A DNA stretch of 64,000 bases from Rheinheimera soli (GCF_021290985.1 NZ_JAJOYU010000004.1:118044-182043); one strand, 5' to 3'. Counted from the stretch's first letter, positions 45,729 through 55,772 are shown. Notes: generated by a model not told the origin, from the letters alone. Numbers and translations: made by a program.

Positions 45729-46137
45729 AATGCAAATTTCGTCCAGGTTAAGGTTTTAATATCGAGCGGATCATTCTTGTAGGCTGTACTCGTTGTGCAG
45801 CTGCGCACAACAAAGAACATTGCAGCAACAAATTAGATAATATTTGAGTTCAAGTCGTTTCGTTGCAGGCGAGATACTATTTTTTGCTTTGTCAAAAAAG
45901 AGGTATCCAAAACAATAAAGTGCAGGAGTTGTTCAGATTTTACTTAGATAAAACAGCTGTAATTTCAGCCAATACAGGATCTGCAGTGCTGACCATACAA
46001 GTGGAATAGTTAAAGGTTTTGAACTGACTCAAGCTGAAGGGACTTAAACCAGACGCTGAGCCTTTACAGCCAACTCAGCACCTGATTTTTAAACAATAAC
46101 TAGAGATATTTCAAAAGGTAAGGCTAATAGCCCTAAA
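45729..46137. other. Gene-free stretch with degenerate hairpin repeat
   Basis: Contains the worn copy of the dispersed hairpin (45856-45925, GATACTATTTTTTG…CAAAAAAGAGGTATC). Otherwise no gene or terminator is convincing. Confidence 0.4.
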
Positions 46138-46761
46138 TCACATCCAGCGTTCTTTGCGGCGGCGGCCTGGGATTAGGGATGGGACCACTAAACCGAATAG
46201 CAAACCGGCGAAACCCAGGATTGAACCTAATACCATTTTGTCTTGCCAGAAGGCGGATGGTTTTTCCTGCAGTTGTTGAGTCAGCAGAGCTATGGTTTGC
46301 TGCGCAGTTGCAGTGGCTGTTTCAGCTTGTTGCACTGCAGCGTCGGTTTCATTCAGTTGTTGTTGTAACTGATCTTTTTCCTGCTGCAACTGGGCAACTA
46401 AAGTTTGTTGTTGCTGCAATTGTTGTTGCAGTTCACCCGTCTCACTACCAAAGACTGGGGTTAAACTCACGTATTGCTTTAAGATCCAGCCGGTGCGGCC
46501 TTTGCTGTCTGTCAGCTGCCAGTATTCTGAGGTACTGTCTTCTGCCACCAGTTTGATTTCTTCACCAGCTGCAATGCTGCCGATTATTCTGAAGTCACGA
46601 CCCGGACCGCTGTAAAGGTATGTGATCAGCTTATCGCTGATGTAGGCATTTTGTGGGCTTACCGGAGTACCTGTTGTTTCTTGTTGTGCAGTGACGCTTG
46701 TACTTAGCAACACTGTGGCCAGTAGCATGCCTGCTTGCCAGGGTCTTGAGGTTATCAACAT
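46138..46761 (-). CDS. ygiM: SH3-domain membrane protein, YgiM/TIGR04211 family
   Basis: 207 residues: signal peptide, a bacterial SH3 domain (YISDKLITYLYSGPGRDFRIIGSIAAGEEIKLV…GRTGWILKQYVSLTP), a Gln-rich coiled coil (~100-165) and a C-terminal membrane helix followed by a basic tail (GRRRKERWM). I start at 46761, where AGGA is 5-8 bp upstream; the longer in-frame reading to 46836 has no such site. It is divergent from ygiF, as in E. coli. Exact role unknown. Confidence 0.88.
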   Translation of the reverse strand: MLITSRPWQAGMLLATVLLSTSVTAQQETTGTPVSPQNAYISDKLITYLYSGPGRDFRIIGSIAAGEEIKLVAEDSTSEYWQLTDSKGRTGWILKQYVSLTPVFGSETGELQQQLQQQQTLVAQLQQEKDQLQQQLNETDAAVQQAETATATAQQTIALLTQQLQEKPSAFWQDKMVLGSILGFAGLLFGLVVPSLIPGRRRKERWM

Positions 46762-46887
46762 ATAAATCCTAAAAAAACCGACCAACATCTGGCCAAAATG
46801 GAGAATTGAGCCGATCATAGGCCAGATAGTTATCAATTGACAAGAGCTTAAAATAAGCCCTTGTTACAGAACAGGAAATAAGCCGCT

Positions 46888-47772
46888 ATGGCGATGGAAG
46901 CTGAACTTAAATTTTTACTCACTCAAGGCACAGTGCCTGCTTTGGAGCCGGTATGGCAACAGCTGGCAGTGGCAGTGCAGCAGCATGAAAGCGTGCAATT
47001 ACTCAATGCTTATTATGAAACGGATGATTTATGGTTTCGCCGTCATGATGCTGGCCTGAGAACCCGGCTGAAAAAAGGTCAGTTTGAACAAACCATCAAG
47101 TTAGCTGGGCAGCAGCATGGTGGTTTGCATTTTCGGCCTGAATACAATTTGCCTTGTGCTTCGGTCTGGCCTGAACTCAAGGCCTTTCCTGCTGAGATAT
47201 GGCCAGAGCAAACGGATCTGGAGCAATTACAAAACAAGTTGAAACAGCTGTTCCGTACTGATTTTATGCGCCAAAGCTGGTTGTTAACTTTGTCTGATGG
47301 CAGCACAGTAGAAGCTGTGTTGGATCAGGGCGAAGTGGTTTCTGGCGAGCAAAAAGAAGTGATATTTGAGTTGGAACTGGAGCTGCAACAAGGCGAGGTC
47401 AAAGCCTTGTTTGAGCTGTCGCGTCAGTTAGTCCAAGTGTTGCCCCTGCGTTTGGGTTGGCAGTCCAAAGCTGAGCGGGGTTACCGTCTGGTACAGCAGC
47501 AGCCTTTGGTGTTTATGCCACTGGATAACAGCAGTACAGCAGCTTTGTTAAAATCTTTGCAGTATCACGAAAGTTACTTTTTACGCAGTCAGGATCCGTT
47601 GTCCTGGCAAGTGATCCAGCAGGCTTTTGCGGCTTTAGCTATAGTGTCGGCCGAATTCGCTGCTTTAACCCTGCCGCAGCAAGCTGACTCTACACAAGCC
47701 TTGAATTTTTTCAGCAGCGCAGCTTATAACTGTGCTCTGTTAAATTGTTCTGAATCTTTGTTTTCTGCCTGA
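46888..47772 (+). CDS. ygiF: CYTH-domain inorganic triphosphatase, YgiF-like, short CHAD region
   Basis: 294 residues. The CYTH tunnel domain is complete: EAELKFLL, YYETDDLWFRRHDAGLRTRLKKGQFEQTIK, EYNLP, ELELELQQGE and LGWQSKAERGYRL. It hydrolyses triphosphate. E. coli YgiF has 433 residues with a C-terminal CHAD domain; here only about 80 residues follow the CYTH part, so CHAD is truncated or replaced. glnE starts 7 bp later (same pairing as in E. coli). Confidence 0.88.
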   Translation: MAMEAELKFLLTQGTVPALEPVWQQLAVAVQQHESVQLLNAYYETDDLWFRRHDAGLRTRLKKGQFEQTIKLAGQQHGGLHFRPEYNLPCASVWPELKAFPAEIWPEQTDLEQLQNKLKQLFRTDFMRQSWLLTLSDGSTVEAVLDQGEVVSGEQKEVIFELELELQQGEVKALFELSRQLVQVLPLRLGWQSKAERGYRLVQQQPLVFMPLDNSSTAALLKSLQYHESYFLRSQDPLSWQVIQQAFAALAIVSAEFAALTLPQQADSTQALNFFSSAAYNCALLNCSESLFSA

Positions 47773-47779
47773 GGTACTG

Positions 47780-50605
47780 ATGAGCCAATCGACCGACCAG
47801 TTAAATTCCGAATTATCCTCTGAATTGCAGCATGAAGTGGATCTGGTATTGCCCACTTTGTTAATAGCGGATTTGACTGCAGAGCAACAACACAATCTGA
47901 AGTTATTACTGGCGGTCAGTCCTTTTTTAAGCCGGGTGATGCAACAGCAACCAGAACTGATCCCTGCGCTGCTGGATAAGCAGCAACTGGCTTTGCCTTT
48001 GGTACAGCAGAACCCTCTGAGCCTATTCACGGATCACACTGAAACTACAGTTTTTAAAGCGCTGCGCCGTTGTCGTCATGCGATGCTTGCACAAATTCTG
48101 GCGGCCGATATTCTCGCTGTAAAATCCACAGAGCAGTGTCTGCTGGATATATCCGCCATGGCAGACAACCTGATTAATAGCGCTTATCAGTGGGCTTATC
48201 AGGATATTGCTACTCAGTGGGGCCAACCTTTGGATCAGCAAGGCAAAGCAATGCCGTTGCTGATTTTAGGTATGGGCAAACTCGGTGGTGGCGAGCTGAA
48301 CTTTTCGTCCGACATCGACCTGATTTTTACCTACCCGCATAACGGTGAAACCAGCGGCGGCCGCAGATCGGTTGAAAATCAGCAGTTTTTTACCAAGCTG
48401 GGTCAGAAGTTAATTTCTGCTTTGCATCAGGTTACGGCCGACGGTTTTGTATTTCGGGTCGATATGCGCTTACGGCCTTTTGGTGACAGTGGCCCGCTGG
48501 TGCTGAGTTTTGCTGCTATGGAAGATTATTACCAGGCGCAGGGCAGGGAGTGGGAGCGTTATGCCATGCTCAAAGCCCGCATTCTAAACCCTGATCCTGT
48601 GCATGCGGTGGAGCTGAACCAACTGCTGAAACCTTTTGTCTATCGCCGTTATATTGATTTCTCTGCGCTGGACTCTTTGCGCCGGATGAAGCAGCTGATA
48701 GAGCAGGAAAACCGCCGTCGTAACCGCATCGATAATATTAAGCTTGGCGCTGGCGGTATTCGTGAAGTGGAGTTTGTGGTGCAAACCCTGCAGCTGATCC
48801 GCGGCGGCCGTATTCCTGCTTTACAGCAGGTTTCTATTTTTAAAGCGCTGGATGCGTTGCAAAGCCAGCAATTATTAGAGTCCGATCATCAGCAGCAACT
48901 GCGACAGGACTATCTGTGGTTACGAAAAGTCGAACAGCTGTTGCAGGGGCTGGATGACCAACAAACCCAAACCTTACCTGCGGATGAACTGAACCGGCAA
49001 CGACTGGTATTGGGCTTAGGCTTTAGCAACTGGCAGCAACTGACCGAGACCACAGCACAGGCGATGAGCCGTATTCATCAGCACTTTAAACTGGTGATCG
49101 ATCAAGGCGATAACCCTGAGCCGGAAGAAATGGTGTTGGGCCGCTTATGCTGGGACAGCGAATTGCCGTCAGAAGATTTAGCTGAACATCTGCACTGGTT
49201 AACTGCAGAGGAAGCCATACAACTGCTGGATCATCTTAAGCAGTTCAAACAGGATTGCCAAAAACGCAGTGTAGGCCCTCGCGGTCGTGAACTGTTGGAA
49301 AAACTTATTCCATTTTTATTGCATCAACTGGCTAAACAACAAGGTTCAGCTTTGGTATTGCAGCGGGTGTTGGGCGTGTTTCGGCAGATTGTTAGCCGCA
49401 CCGCCTATCTGGAGCTGTTATCAGAAAACCCACCTGCGCTGCAGCAACTGGTGATGTTATGTCATAAAAGTGGTTGGCTGGCCGAACATCTGGCGCGTTA
49501 TCCGTTATTGCTGGATGAACTGATAGACCCATCCCAGCTGTATCAGGTGCCGGATTCAACGGATTATCGAGATAAATTACGTCAAAGTATGCTGCGGGTG
49601 CCGACTGATGATTTAGAGCTGCAAATGGAAGTGTTGCGCCAGTTTAAGCAAGCGCAACAACTGCGTATTGCAGCTGCCGATATCACTGGTATTTTGCCGC
49701 TGATGAAAGTCAGCGACCATCTGACCTTTTTAGCCGAAGCCATTATTGCCGCAGTAGTTGAATTGTCCTGGCAACAAATGGCAGAAAAATATGGTTTGCC
49801 TGCAGGGCTAAAACCAGAAGATGCCAAAGCTTTTGCTGTGCTGGCTTATGGCAAACTGGGTGGGCTGGAGCTGGGTTATGGCTCAGATTTAGACTTAGTA
49901 TTTGTGCATCAATGTGACAATCTGGCCCCGACCCAAGGCGACAAAGCCATTGATTCACGGCAGTTTTATATCAAGATGGTGCAACGCATAGTGCATATGT
50001 TCACCACCAGAACTCCCAGTGGCGTGTTGTACGACATTGACACTCGTTTACGCCCGGCTGGTAACGCTGGTTTATTGGCTGTGCATATCGATACTTATGC
50101 TGAGTATCTGGAAAAAGATGCCTGGACCTGGGAGCATCAGGCGTTAGTGCGTAGCCGTCTGGTCTATGGCGACAGCAAAATTGCGCAACGCTTTAATCAA
50201 ATACGCAGTGATATCTTAGCTAAGCCACGGGATTTAGCTGTACTCAAAACTGAAGTGACTGAAATGCGGCAAAAGCTACGGCAGCACCATGGCGCGCAAA
50301 ACACAGAAGTTAAACACGCCTGGGGTGGCATAGTGGATCTGGAGTTTATCAGCCAGTATCTGGTATTGGGCTATGGCGCTCAGTTTCCTGATTTGTATTT
50401 CTACAGTGACAATATTCGCATCCTGGACGCTGCTGCTGTTGCCGGTTTATTGCAATTGGAACAAACAGAAGCCTTGCAGCAAGCTTATCAGCAATTAAGG
50501 GGCGTCAGTCACAGGCAAACGTTGGACCCGGCCACTGAAACAGCGCAACAATTGGAACAAGCAATGGAGCAGGTGCGGCAAGTATGGGAGCAGTTGTTTA
50601 GTTAA
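47780..50605 (+). CDS. glnE: Bifunctional glutamine synthetase adenylyltransferase/deadenylase
   Basis: Adds and removes AMP on glutamine synthetase in response to PII. 941 residues (E. coli 946) with two nucleotidyltransferase halves: deadenylase GKLGGGELNFSSDIDLIF (~165-182) and adenylyltransferase GKLGGLELGYGSDLDLVF (~693-710), each with G-S-D-x-D. Helical linker domains between and a C-terminal domain are present. Confidence 0.97.
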   Translation: MSQSTDQLNSELSSELQHEVDLVLPTLLIADLTAEQQHNLKLLLAVSPFLSRVMQQQPELIPALLDKQQLALPLVQQNPLSLFTDHTETTVFKALRRCRHAMLAQILAADILAVKSTEQCLLDISAMADNLINSAYQWAYQDIATQWGQPLDQQGKAMPLLILGMGKLGGGELNFSSDIDLIFTYPHNGETSGGRRSVENQQFFTKLGQKLISALHQVTADGFVFRVDMRLRPFGDSGPLVLSFAAMEDYYQAQGREWERYAMLKARILNPDPVHAVELNQLLKPFVYRRYIDFSALDSLRRMKQLIEQENRRRNRIDNIKLGAGGIREVEFVVQTLQLIRGGRIPALQQVSIFKALDALQSQQLLESDHQQQLRQDYLWLRKVEQLLQGLDDQQTQTLPADELNRQRLVLGLGFSNWQQLTETTAQAMSRIHQHFKLVIDQGDNPEPEEMVLGRLCWDSELPSEDLAEHLHWLTAEEAIQLLDHLKQFKQDCQKRSVGPRGRELLEKLIPFLLHQLAKQQGSALVLQRVLGVFRQIVSRTAYLELLSENPPALQQLVMLCHKSGWLAEHLARYPLLLDELIDPSQLYQVPDSTDYRDKLRQSMLRVPTDDLELQMEVLRQFKQAQQLRIAAADITGILPLMKVSDHLTFLAEAIIAAVVELSWQQMAEKYGLPAGLKPEDAKAFAVLAYGKLGGLELGYGSDLDLVFVHQCDNLAPTQGDKAIDSRQFYIKMVQRIVHMFTTRTPSGVLYDIDTRLRPAGNAGLLAVHIDTYAEYLEKDAWTWEHQALVRSRLVYGDSKIAQRFNQIRSDILAKPRDLAVLKTEVTEMRQKLRQHHGAQNTEVKHAWGGIVDLEFISQYLVLGYGAQFPDLYFYSDNIRILDAAAVAGLLQLEQTEALQQAYQQLRGVSHRQTLDPATETAQQLEQAMEQVRQVWEQLFS

Positions 50606-50656
50606 GATTGGTTAGCTAACGGCTTGAAATGACAACAGCAAGGACGCTGTTGTCAG

Positions 50657-51265
50657 TTAGCCTGTCACGCGGCGGCGTGGTGCGTTGATGTTAATGCAGT
50701 TTTGCTGCAAAAACGGAATAATCTTGTCTGTCAGTACCACAGCTCTGGACACATTGCAGAAGTACGCCTGCACTGGCTGTTCAAAGTCTGATGAAATAGC
50801 TTGGGACGCTTCCTGAATAGCGCTGATATAGCTGAAGTCAGTCTGGAAATAATGTTTTACTTTATAGTCTTTCGACAAAACCCAAAACAGCTCAACCCCT
50901 TCTTTTCGGCCTTGCATCGTCAGCACAGTTTTTAGCGTATCGCCGACGCGAAAGCGTCTGTCGGTTTCGTTGCCCTTCCAGTTCTCTGGTAAAGCCACCA
51001 TGCGGTTTGCTCTGTCGCGTAGCAGCGGGATCAGGTTGCTGTGATCTTCTGTTAATTCAATCACAAAATCAGCTGAGTCATCGTCTTTGTCAGCCAAAGA
51101 ACTACGAATATTGCTATAGAAATTAGTAAAGCCCTTGACTGCGTCTGAGCTTCTTTCTGATAATTTTTCCGGCTTGAAATACAGCCATTCCGGTTTAAAC
51201 ATCACAATAGCAGCAAGTATGAATAATAAAGCTGCAAGCAATAAGTGCTTGATCCAAAACCACAT
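50657..51265 (-). CDS. Uncharacterised membrane-anchored periplasmic protein
   Basis: 202 residues. N-terminal membrane anchor (~5-24, HLLLAALLFILAAIVMF), then a soluble domain with no family that I recognise (DSADFVIELTEDHSNLIPLLRDRANRMVALPENW…; C-terminal two Cys). It is monocistronic and lies between glnE (convergent) and the LpxL-like gene (92 bp upstream). Confidence 0.75.
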   Translation of the reverse strand: MWFWIKHLLLAALLFILAAIVMFKPEWLYFKPEKLSERSSDAVKGFTNFYSNIRSSLADKDDDSADFVIELTEDHSNLIPLLRDRANRMVALPENWKGNETDRRFRVGDTLKTVLTMQGRKEGVELFWVLSKDYKVKHYFQTDFSYISAIQEASQAISSDFEQPVQAYFCNVSRAVVLTDKIIPFLQQNCININAPRRRVTG

Positions 51266-51356
51266 AGCTTTTATCCCTGGTCAGCGTCATAGCATAATAG
51301 CCTGCCTTAACGCTGCGCTGCAACTTCAGTTCATTGCGATAAAGTATAGAGCTGTT

Positions 51357-52280
51357 TTAATACAAACTCGGGTCTTCCGGATTTGGTCTGGTTTTAAAGC
51401 GACGGTGCAGCCACATATACTGTTCAGGGTGAGCCAAAACACCTTGTTCTAACCACTGATTGACGCGTGTTACATCGGCTTTGTTATCGCCACTTGGAAA
51501 GTTTTCAAAAGCAGGTAAGGCATCTACTCTGTAGCCCTGATAACCTGGTAAACGGTAACAATGAATAGGCACAGTTTCACAGTTTGCACTACCGGCAAAC
51601 AATAAAGTACCAGTAGTAGTGGCTGTTTCTTTTACGGCAAAAAATGGCACAAACTCAGCTTTGTTGCGACCATAGTCCTGATCGGGCAGATAAAAACAGA
51701 CTTCTTTTTCGTTTAACGCTTTAATCATAGTGCGTACATCACGTTTACCAATCAGGTAGCGGTTTGAACGCACCCGGCCATGGTATTGGAAGTACTCCAT
51801 AATTTCATTGTCGTTCGGGCGGTAAAAACCAACAGCAGGGCAGTGAAAACCAAAGGTTCGGGCAATCATCTCCAGTGACAAAAAGTGGCCACAAAGCAGC
51901 AAAACGCCTTTGCCCTGATCCAATATGGCCTGAATATGTTCTTTACCTGTGAACTGGCACAAAGGACGAGCACGCCAGTCTGGCCACCACCAGCCGATAA
52001 AGGTTTCAAAAGCGGCTTTGCCGGTTTCTTTGAAATTTTGTTTGACCAGGGCTTCGCGTTCAACCTCTGGCATATCCGGGAAACATAGCTCCAGATTACG
52101 GCGCGTCACTTTCACCCGTGATTTCATGGTTTTCATCAGTAACCAGCCTAAGCCTTCGCCCATTTTCATCAATACAGGGTAAGGCAGCCACAACAGGATC
52201 CACATCAGGCCTAAACCACACCATAAAGGCCAGTGTTTAGGGTGCAAAAAACCAATGGTAAAACGTGGAACATGAACCAC
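51357..52280 (-). CDS. Lipid A late acyltransferase, LpxL/HtrB family
   Basis: Adds a secondary acyl chain to Kdo2-lipid IVA at the inner membrane. 307 residues: membrane helix (~20-40), RRNLELCFPD, the catalytic motif HFLSLE (LLLCGHFLSLEM; HX4E type), GFYRPNDN, YLPDQDYGR and YMWLHRRFKTRP. It could be the LpxL, LpxM or LpxP orthologue; motifs favour LpxL/LpxP-type. Confidence 0.9.
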   Translation of the reverse strand: MVHVPRFTIGFLHPKHWPLWCGLGLMWILLWLPYPVLMKMGEGLGWLLMKTMKSRVKVTRRNLELCFPDMPEVEREALVKQNFKETGKAAFETFIGWWWPDWRARPLCQFTGKEHIQAILDQGKGVLLLCGHFLSLEMIARTFGFHCPAVGFYRPNDNEIMEYFQYHGRVRSNRYLIGKRDVRTMIKALNEKEVCFYLPDQDYGRNKAEFVPFFAVKETATTTGTLLFAGSANCETVPIHCYRLPGYQGYRVDALPAFENFPSGDNKADVTRVNQWLEQGVLAHPEQYMWLHRRFKTRPNPEDPSLY

Positions 52281-52357
52281 AGCAAATCCTCGGGCAAAAA
52301 AAGTGCGGCTATTGTAACGAAAAAAAACGGGGAAAAAAGTCTTAACTGGTAGGAACA

Positions 52358-52395
52358 GGCTCCTCTGAAGCTGTGTTTACAGCTGCAGAGGAGCC
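52358..52395 (-). terminator. Large stem-loop after tolC
   Basis: GGCTCCTCTG/CAGAGGAGCC outer stem (10 bp) with an inner AGCTGT/ACAGCT stem, 15 bp past the tolC stop. There is no strong T run on the minus strand, so termination strength is uncertain. Confidence 0.6.
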
Positions 52396-52410
52396 AATTT
52401 GAAAAGAGAT

Positions 52411-53757
52411 TTAGTTACCTAAAGCTCTGTTTACAGTGAATAAATCTTCTTCAGTTAAAGTGCCTGCTGCTTGTTTTAAGGCTAAAACAGACAAGATGTA
52501 GTCGTAACGGGCTTTTGACAGGTTACGACGAGCATCAAACAGGTTACGGGTGCTTTGCAGTACGTCAACAATAGTACGGGTACCTACTTCAAAACCTGCT
52601 TCAGTGGCTTTTAACGCACTTTCAGCTGAAACCACGGCCTGTTCTAAAGCTTTGGTGCTTGAGATCAAAGCGCCTACGTTGTTGTAGTTGCTGCGTACCT
52701 GACGGATCACACTGCGGTGGCTCAGTTCTAAATCTTCAGCCGCTTCGACGTAGTTCGCACGAACTACTTCTTCGTTAGCAACAGTGCCGCCGCCTGCGTA
52801 TAACGGCAGTACCAACTCAATACCTACAGAACTACTGTCTGAGCGCGGAGAGTTAAAACCCACTCCTGTGTCGCGGTTTTCACTGGTGCTGTTGTTAAAA
52901 CCTGTTTGAGCGGTCAGATCAACTGTAGGGTAATGGCCTGACCGGGCGATCTGAATATTGTTTTCAGCAATATCTAATGACAGCTTCCTGATTTTCAGTT
53001 CCAGGTTGTTGTCTTGTGCTGTTTGCACCCAATCCTGCGGATTATTTGGTGTCGGCTGGCTGGTGCTGAATCGTGACGTATTTAACGAATCGAGCTGAGG
53101 ATGATACTGGCCGGTAATTTCACGTAAAAATTCACGGGCTGTTTCCAGTGCGTTTTGTGCGCTGATTTCCTGAGCTACTGCGATATCGTACTGAGCCTGA
53201 GCTTCATGTACGTCGGTAATAGCAGTTAAACCTACCGCAAAGCGTTGTTTGGTTTGCTCCAACTGGCGCTCAATGGCGCGCTTTTCCGCAATGACAAAAC
53301 TTAAGTTGTCTTCTGCAGTTAATACATCAAAATAAGTCTGAGAAACCCTGATTATTAAGGTTTGTACTGCAGCGTCATAAGCGGTCTGACCCTGTACTGC
53401 AACTTTCTCAGCAATAGACAGGTTTTCATAGCGGCTCCAGTCAAAGACAGATTGACGTAAGCTAATGCCTGCGTTGGTTGAGGTACTTTCTGATTTGTAT
53501 TGACCACCAGTGTCATTATCAAATTGATCACCGTATGATTTGTTAGCGCCAGCGCTCAAATTCACCTGTGGTAATAACCGTGCTTTAGATACATCAATAC
53601 CAGCTTTGGCTGCATCACGGGTGGCTGCGGCTTTTAATACTTGCGGGTCTTTTTTTGTCGCTAACTGATAAATGGTTTGCAAGTTTTCGGCATTTGCCTG
53701 CACACTCAGAAGAGCCAGTGCCGAGCCAATCAACGTGCCTAACAAGGTTTTTTTCAT
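52411..53757 (-). CDS. tolC: Outer membrane channel protein TolC
   Basis: Outer membrane exit duct for multidrug pumps and type I secretion. Signal peptide MKKTLLGTLIGSALALLSVQANA, then two TolC repeats with long helices (AAVQTLIIRVSQTYFDVLTAEDNLSFV; VVRANYVEAAEDLELSHRSVIRQVRSNYNNV). I start at 53757 instead of the in-frame ATG at 53781, which would put eight polar residues before the signal. 448 residues. Divergent from nudF, as in E. coli. Confidence 0.95.
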   Translation of the reverse strand: MKKTLLGTLIGSALALLSVQANAENLQTIYQLATKKDPQVLKAAATRDAAKAGIDVSKARLLPQVNLSAGANKSYGDQFDNDTGGQYKSESTSTNAGISLRQSVFDWSRYENLSIAEKVAVQGQTAYDAAVQTLIIRVSQTYFDVLTAEDNLSFVIAEKRAIERQLEQTKQRFAVGLTAITDVHEAQAQYDIAVAQEISAQNALETAREFLREITGQYHPQLDSLNTSRFSTSQPTPNNPQDWVQTAQDNNLELKIRKLSLDIAENNIQIARSGHYPTVDLTAQTGFNNSTSENRDTGVGFNSPRSDSSSVGIELVLPLYAGGGTVANEEVVRANYVEAAEDLELSHRSVIRQVRSNYNNVGALISSTKALEQAVVSAESALKATEAGFEVGTRTIVDVLQSTRNLFDARRNLSKARYDYILSVLALKQAAGTLTEEDLFTVNRALGN

Positions 53758-53861
53758 AACCGAAAGTCCATAATTGTGCAAAAGTGAGCCAATAATACCT
53801 TGTTGGTATTAACTAAGTAATGAATAAAGCGTAAACAGCATAGGTTCAAGTGTAACAGAAT

Positions 53862-54515
53862 GTGAGTCTTCAAATGCCTGATTTCAAGCCAGAAAATTAT
53901 CCTTCTTTTCATTCATCTGATGTAAAAATACTCGACCAGAACACAGTTTTTCAGGGTTTTTTCCGGATCGACAGTTACAAAGTAGAACATAAATTGTTTA
54001 ACGGCAGCTGGAGTACAGAAGTAAAGCGCGAATTATTTGAGCGTGGTCATGCTGTCATAGTGCTGCCTTATGATGTGCAAAACGACAGTCTGGTGCTGAT
54101 TGAGCAATTTCGTATCGGCGCTTTGCAGAATCCAAACGGTCCTTGGTTACTTGAAGCCATAGCTGGCATGATTGAGCAAGGTGAATCGGTGGAGCAGGTT
54201 GCACAACGTGAATCTGAAGAAGAAGCTGGTCTGAAGCTGACAGAATTCTGGCCTATGCTTAGTTATCAAAGTAGCCCCGGTGGCAGTACTGAACGGATTT
54301 ATTTAGTGCTGGCGCGACTGCAGCATCAGGTGACAACAGGGATTTATGGCTTGGCATCTGAGCAGGAGGATATTAAAGTTCACAGCATGTCACGCCAGGT
54401 CGCGATGCAACTTTTGAAAGCCGGAAAAATTGATAACGCTGCCACTGTCATTGCACTGCAATGGTTAGCCTTGAATCTGGATGAAGTAAAACAACGCTGG
54501 TCTGAATCAACATGA
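53862..54515 (+). CDS. nudF: ADP-ribose pyrophosphatase (Nudix)
   Basis: Hydrolyses ADP-ribose to AMP and ribose-5-phosphate. 217 residues; complete Nudix box GMIEQGESVEQVAQRESEEEAG and conserved LFNGSWS…RELFERGHAVIVLPYD, SSPGGSTERIYL, KIDNAATVIALQWL. Start is GTG 53862 or ATG 53874; homologues do not decide. First gene of the nudF-yqiB-cpdA-yqiA-parE run. Confidence 0.94.
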   Translation: MSLQMPDFKPENYPSFHSSDVKILDQNTVFQGFFRIDSYKVEHKLFNGSWSTEVKRELFERGHAVIVLPYDVQNDSLVLIEQFRIGALQNPNGPWLLEAIAGMIEQGESVEQVAQRESEEEAGLKLTEFWPMLSYQSSPGGSTERIYLVLARLQHQVTTGIYGLASEQEDIKVHSMSRQVAMQLLKAGKIDNAATVIALQWLALNLDEVKQRWSEST

Positions 54516-54558
54516 GTGCCGTTATCATGAGAACACAAGAATAAAGAGAGTCGCTGGT

Positions 54559-55002
54559 ATGCCAAATTTGGCTCGAAAACGTTATGTGCCTTATCTGCCT
54601 GATTTCCTCAGTTTATGTGAGCGCAATTACGCACAGCTGCGTTTTTTTCTGCCCCGCCACCAGCGTCCGGGGCAACGATGTCTTATTCATATCAATGCCA
54701 GCGAAAGTTATCAGATAGAACTGCTTGAGCTATGTAAATACACCACCACTATCAGCATTGAGCTTATTAGTCAGTCGATGATTGGCTGGTTGAAACCGCG
54801 ATTTGAAGTACGGCTCTATCATGATGCCCGGCTGGCTGAAGTGCTGGCTTGTCAGCAGGTGCGTCAGTTGAAAGCTGTGTACAGTTATCCGAATGTCGAT
54901 ATGTTACTGCCTGACGAAAAACGACAGATTAATTTGTTACTGCGTGACTGGCTGAACCTGTGTTCACGCCGCGGCTATCAAAATGCTGAGTTACTGGCCT
55001 GA
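54559..55002 (+). CDS. yqiB: DUF1249 protein YqiB
   Basis: 147-residue DUF1249 protein (LCERNYAQLRFFLP, YTTTISIELI, YHDARLAEVLACQ, YPNVDMLLPDEKRQINLLLRDWL). Function is unknown; its place between nudF and cpdA is conserved. Overlaps cpdA by one base. Confidence 0.9.
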   Translation: MPNLARKRYVPYLPDFLSLCERNYAQLRFFLPRHQRPGQRCLIHINASESYQIELLELCKYTTTISIELISQSMIGWLKPRFEVRLYHDARLAEVLACQQVRQLKAVYSYPNVDMLLPDEKRQINLLLRDWLNLCSRRGYQNAELLA

Positions 55003-55772
55003 TGGCTTTTGTGTTTGCACCTCAAGACTCTTATCGTCTGCTGCAAATTTCTGATTGTCATTTAGTGGCAGAAGCCGATGGCTGGTTTTGCGATGTTCAG
55101 CCTTATCGGCAACTGCAATTGTTGTTGTCTCCACTTCAGCATAACCAACCTGATGCAGTGATCCTGACCGGAGATTTAACTCAGGATCATAGTCTGGCCT
55201 CTTATCAGTTAATCGCGGCTTTATTTAGTCAATGGTCTTGTCCGGTGTTTTATTTGCCCGGCAATCATGATGATATTGGCTTGATGCAACAGGCTTTTTC
55301 AGCTCCACCTTTTTGTGCTGAGACAGAGTTAAGTCTTGGCAACTGGCGTTTGTGTTTATTGAACAGCAAAGGGCCAACACCAGCAGGTTATTTCGATACA
55401 ACAAGGCAACAGCAGTTACGACGGCAGCTGTTGTCTTATCCGCCCGATTCGGCTGTCTGGTTATTTTGTCATCACCATATCAGCCCTATGGGCAGTTTTA
55501 TTGACGAACATATTCAACTGGATGCAGCTGCTGTATGGCAGATTTTGGCCTCAGATCCGCGTATCAAAGGCCTGGCCCATGGTCATTGCCATTATGCCTA
55601 TGCCACAATGCAGCAAGGTATTCAGCTGGTGGGTTGCCCTGCCAGTTCAGTGCAGTTTTTACTGACACCTGACTATCAGCCTGTGGCGGGTCGTCCCGGA
55701 TATATTGAATGGAATTTTAAAGCCGCTGCTCATCTTGATGCCGCAGTGCGCTGGCAGTTTTTGGAAGGGTAA
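55002..55772 (+). CDS. cpdA: 3',5'-cyclic-AMP phosphodiesterase
   Basis: Class III dimetal phosphodiesterase that lowers cAMP. Metallophosphatase motifs: SDCHL (DxH), LTGDLTQD, LPGNHDD, FCHHHISP and GHCHY. 256 residues. Confidence 0.92.
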   Translation: MAFVFAPQDSYRLLQISDCHLVAEADGWFCDVQPYRQLQLLLSPLQHNQPDAVILTGDLTQDHSLASYQLIAALFSQWSCPVFYLPGNHDDIGLMQQAFSAPPFCAETELSLGNWRLCLLNSKGPTPAGYFDTTRQQQLRRQLLSYPPDSAVWLFCHHHISPMGSFIDEHIQLDAAAVWQILASDPRIKGLAHGHCHYAYATMQQGIQLVGCPASSVQFLLTPDYQPVAGRPGYIEWNFKAAAHLDAAVRWQFLEG

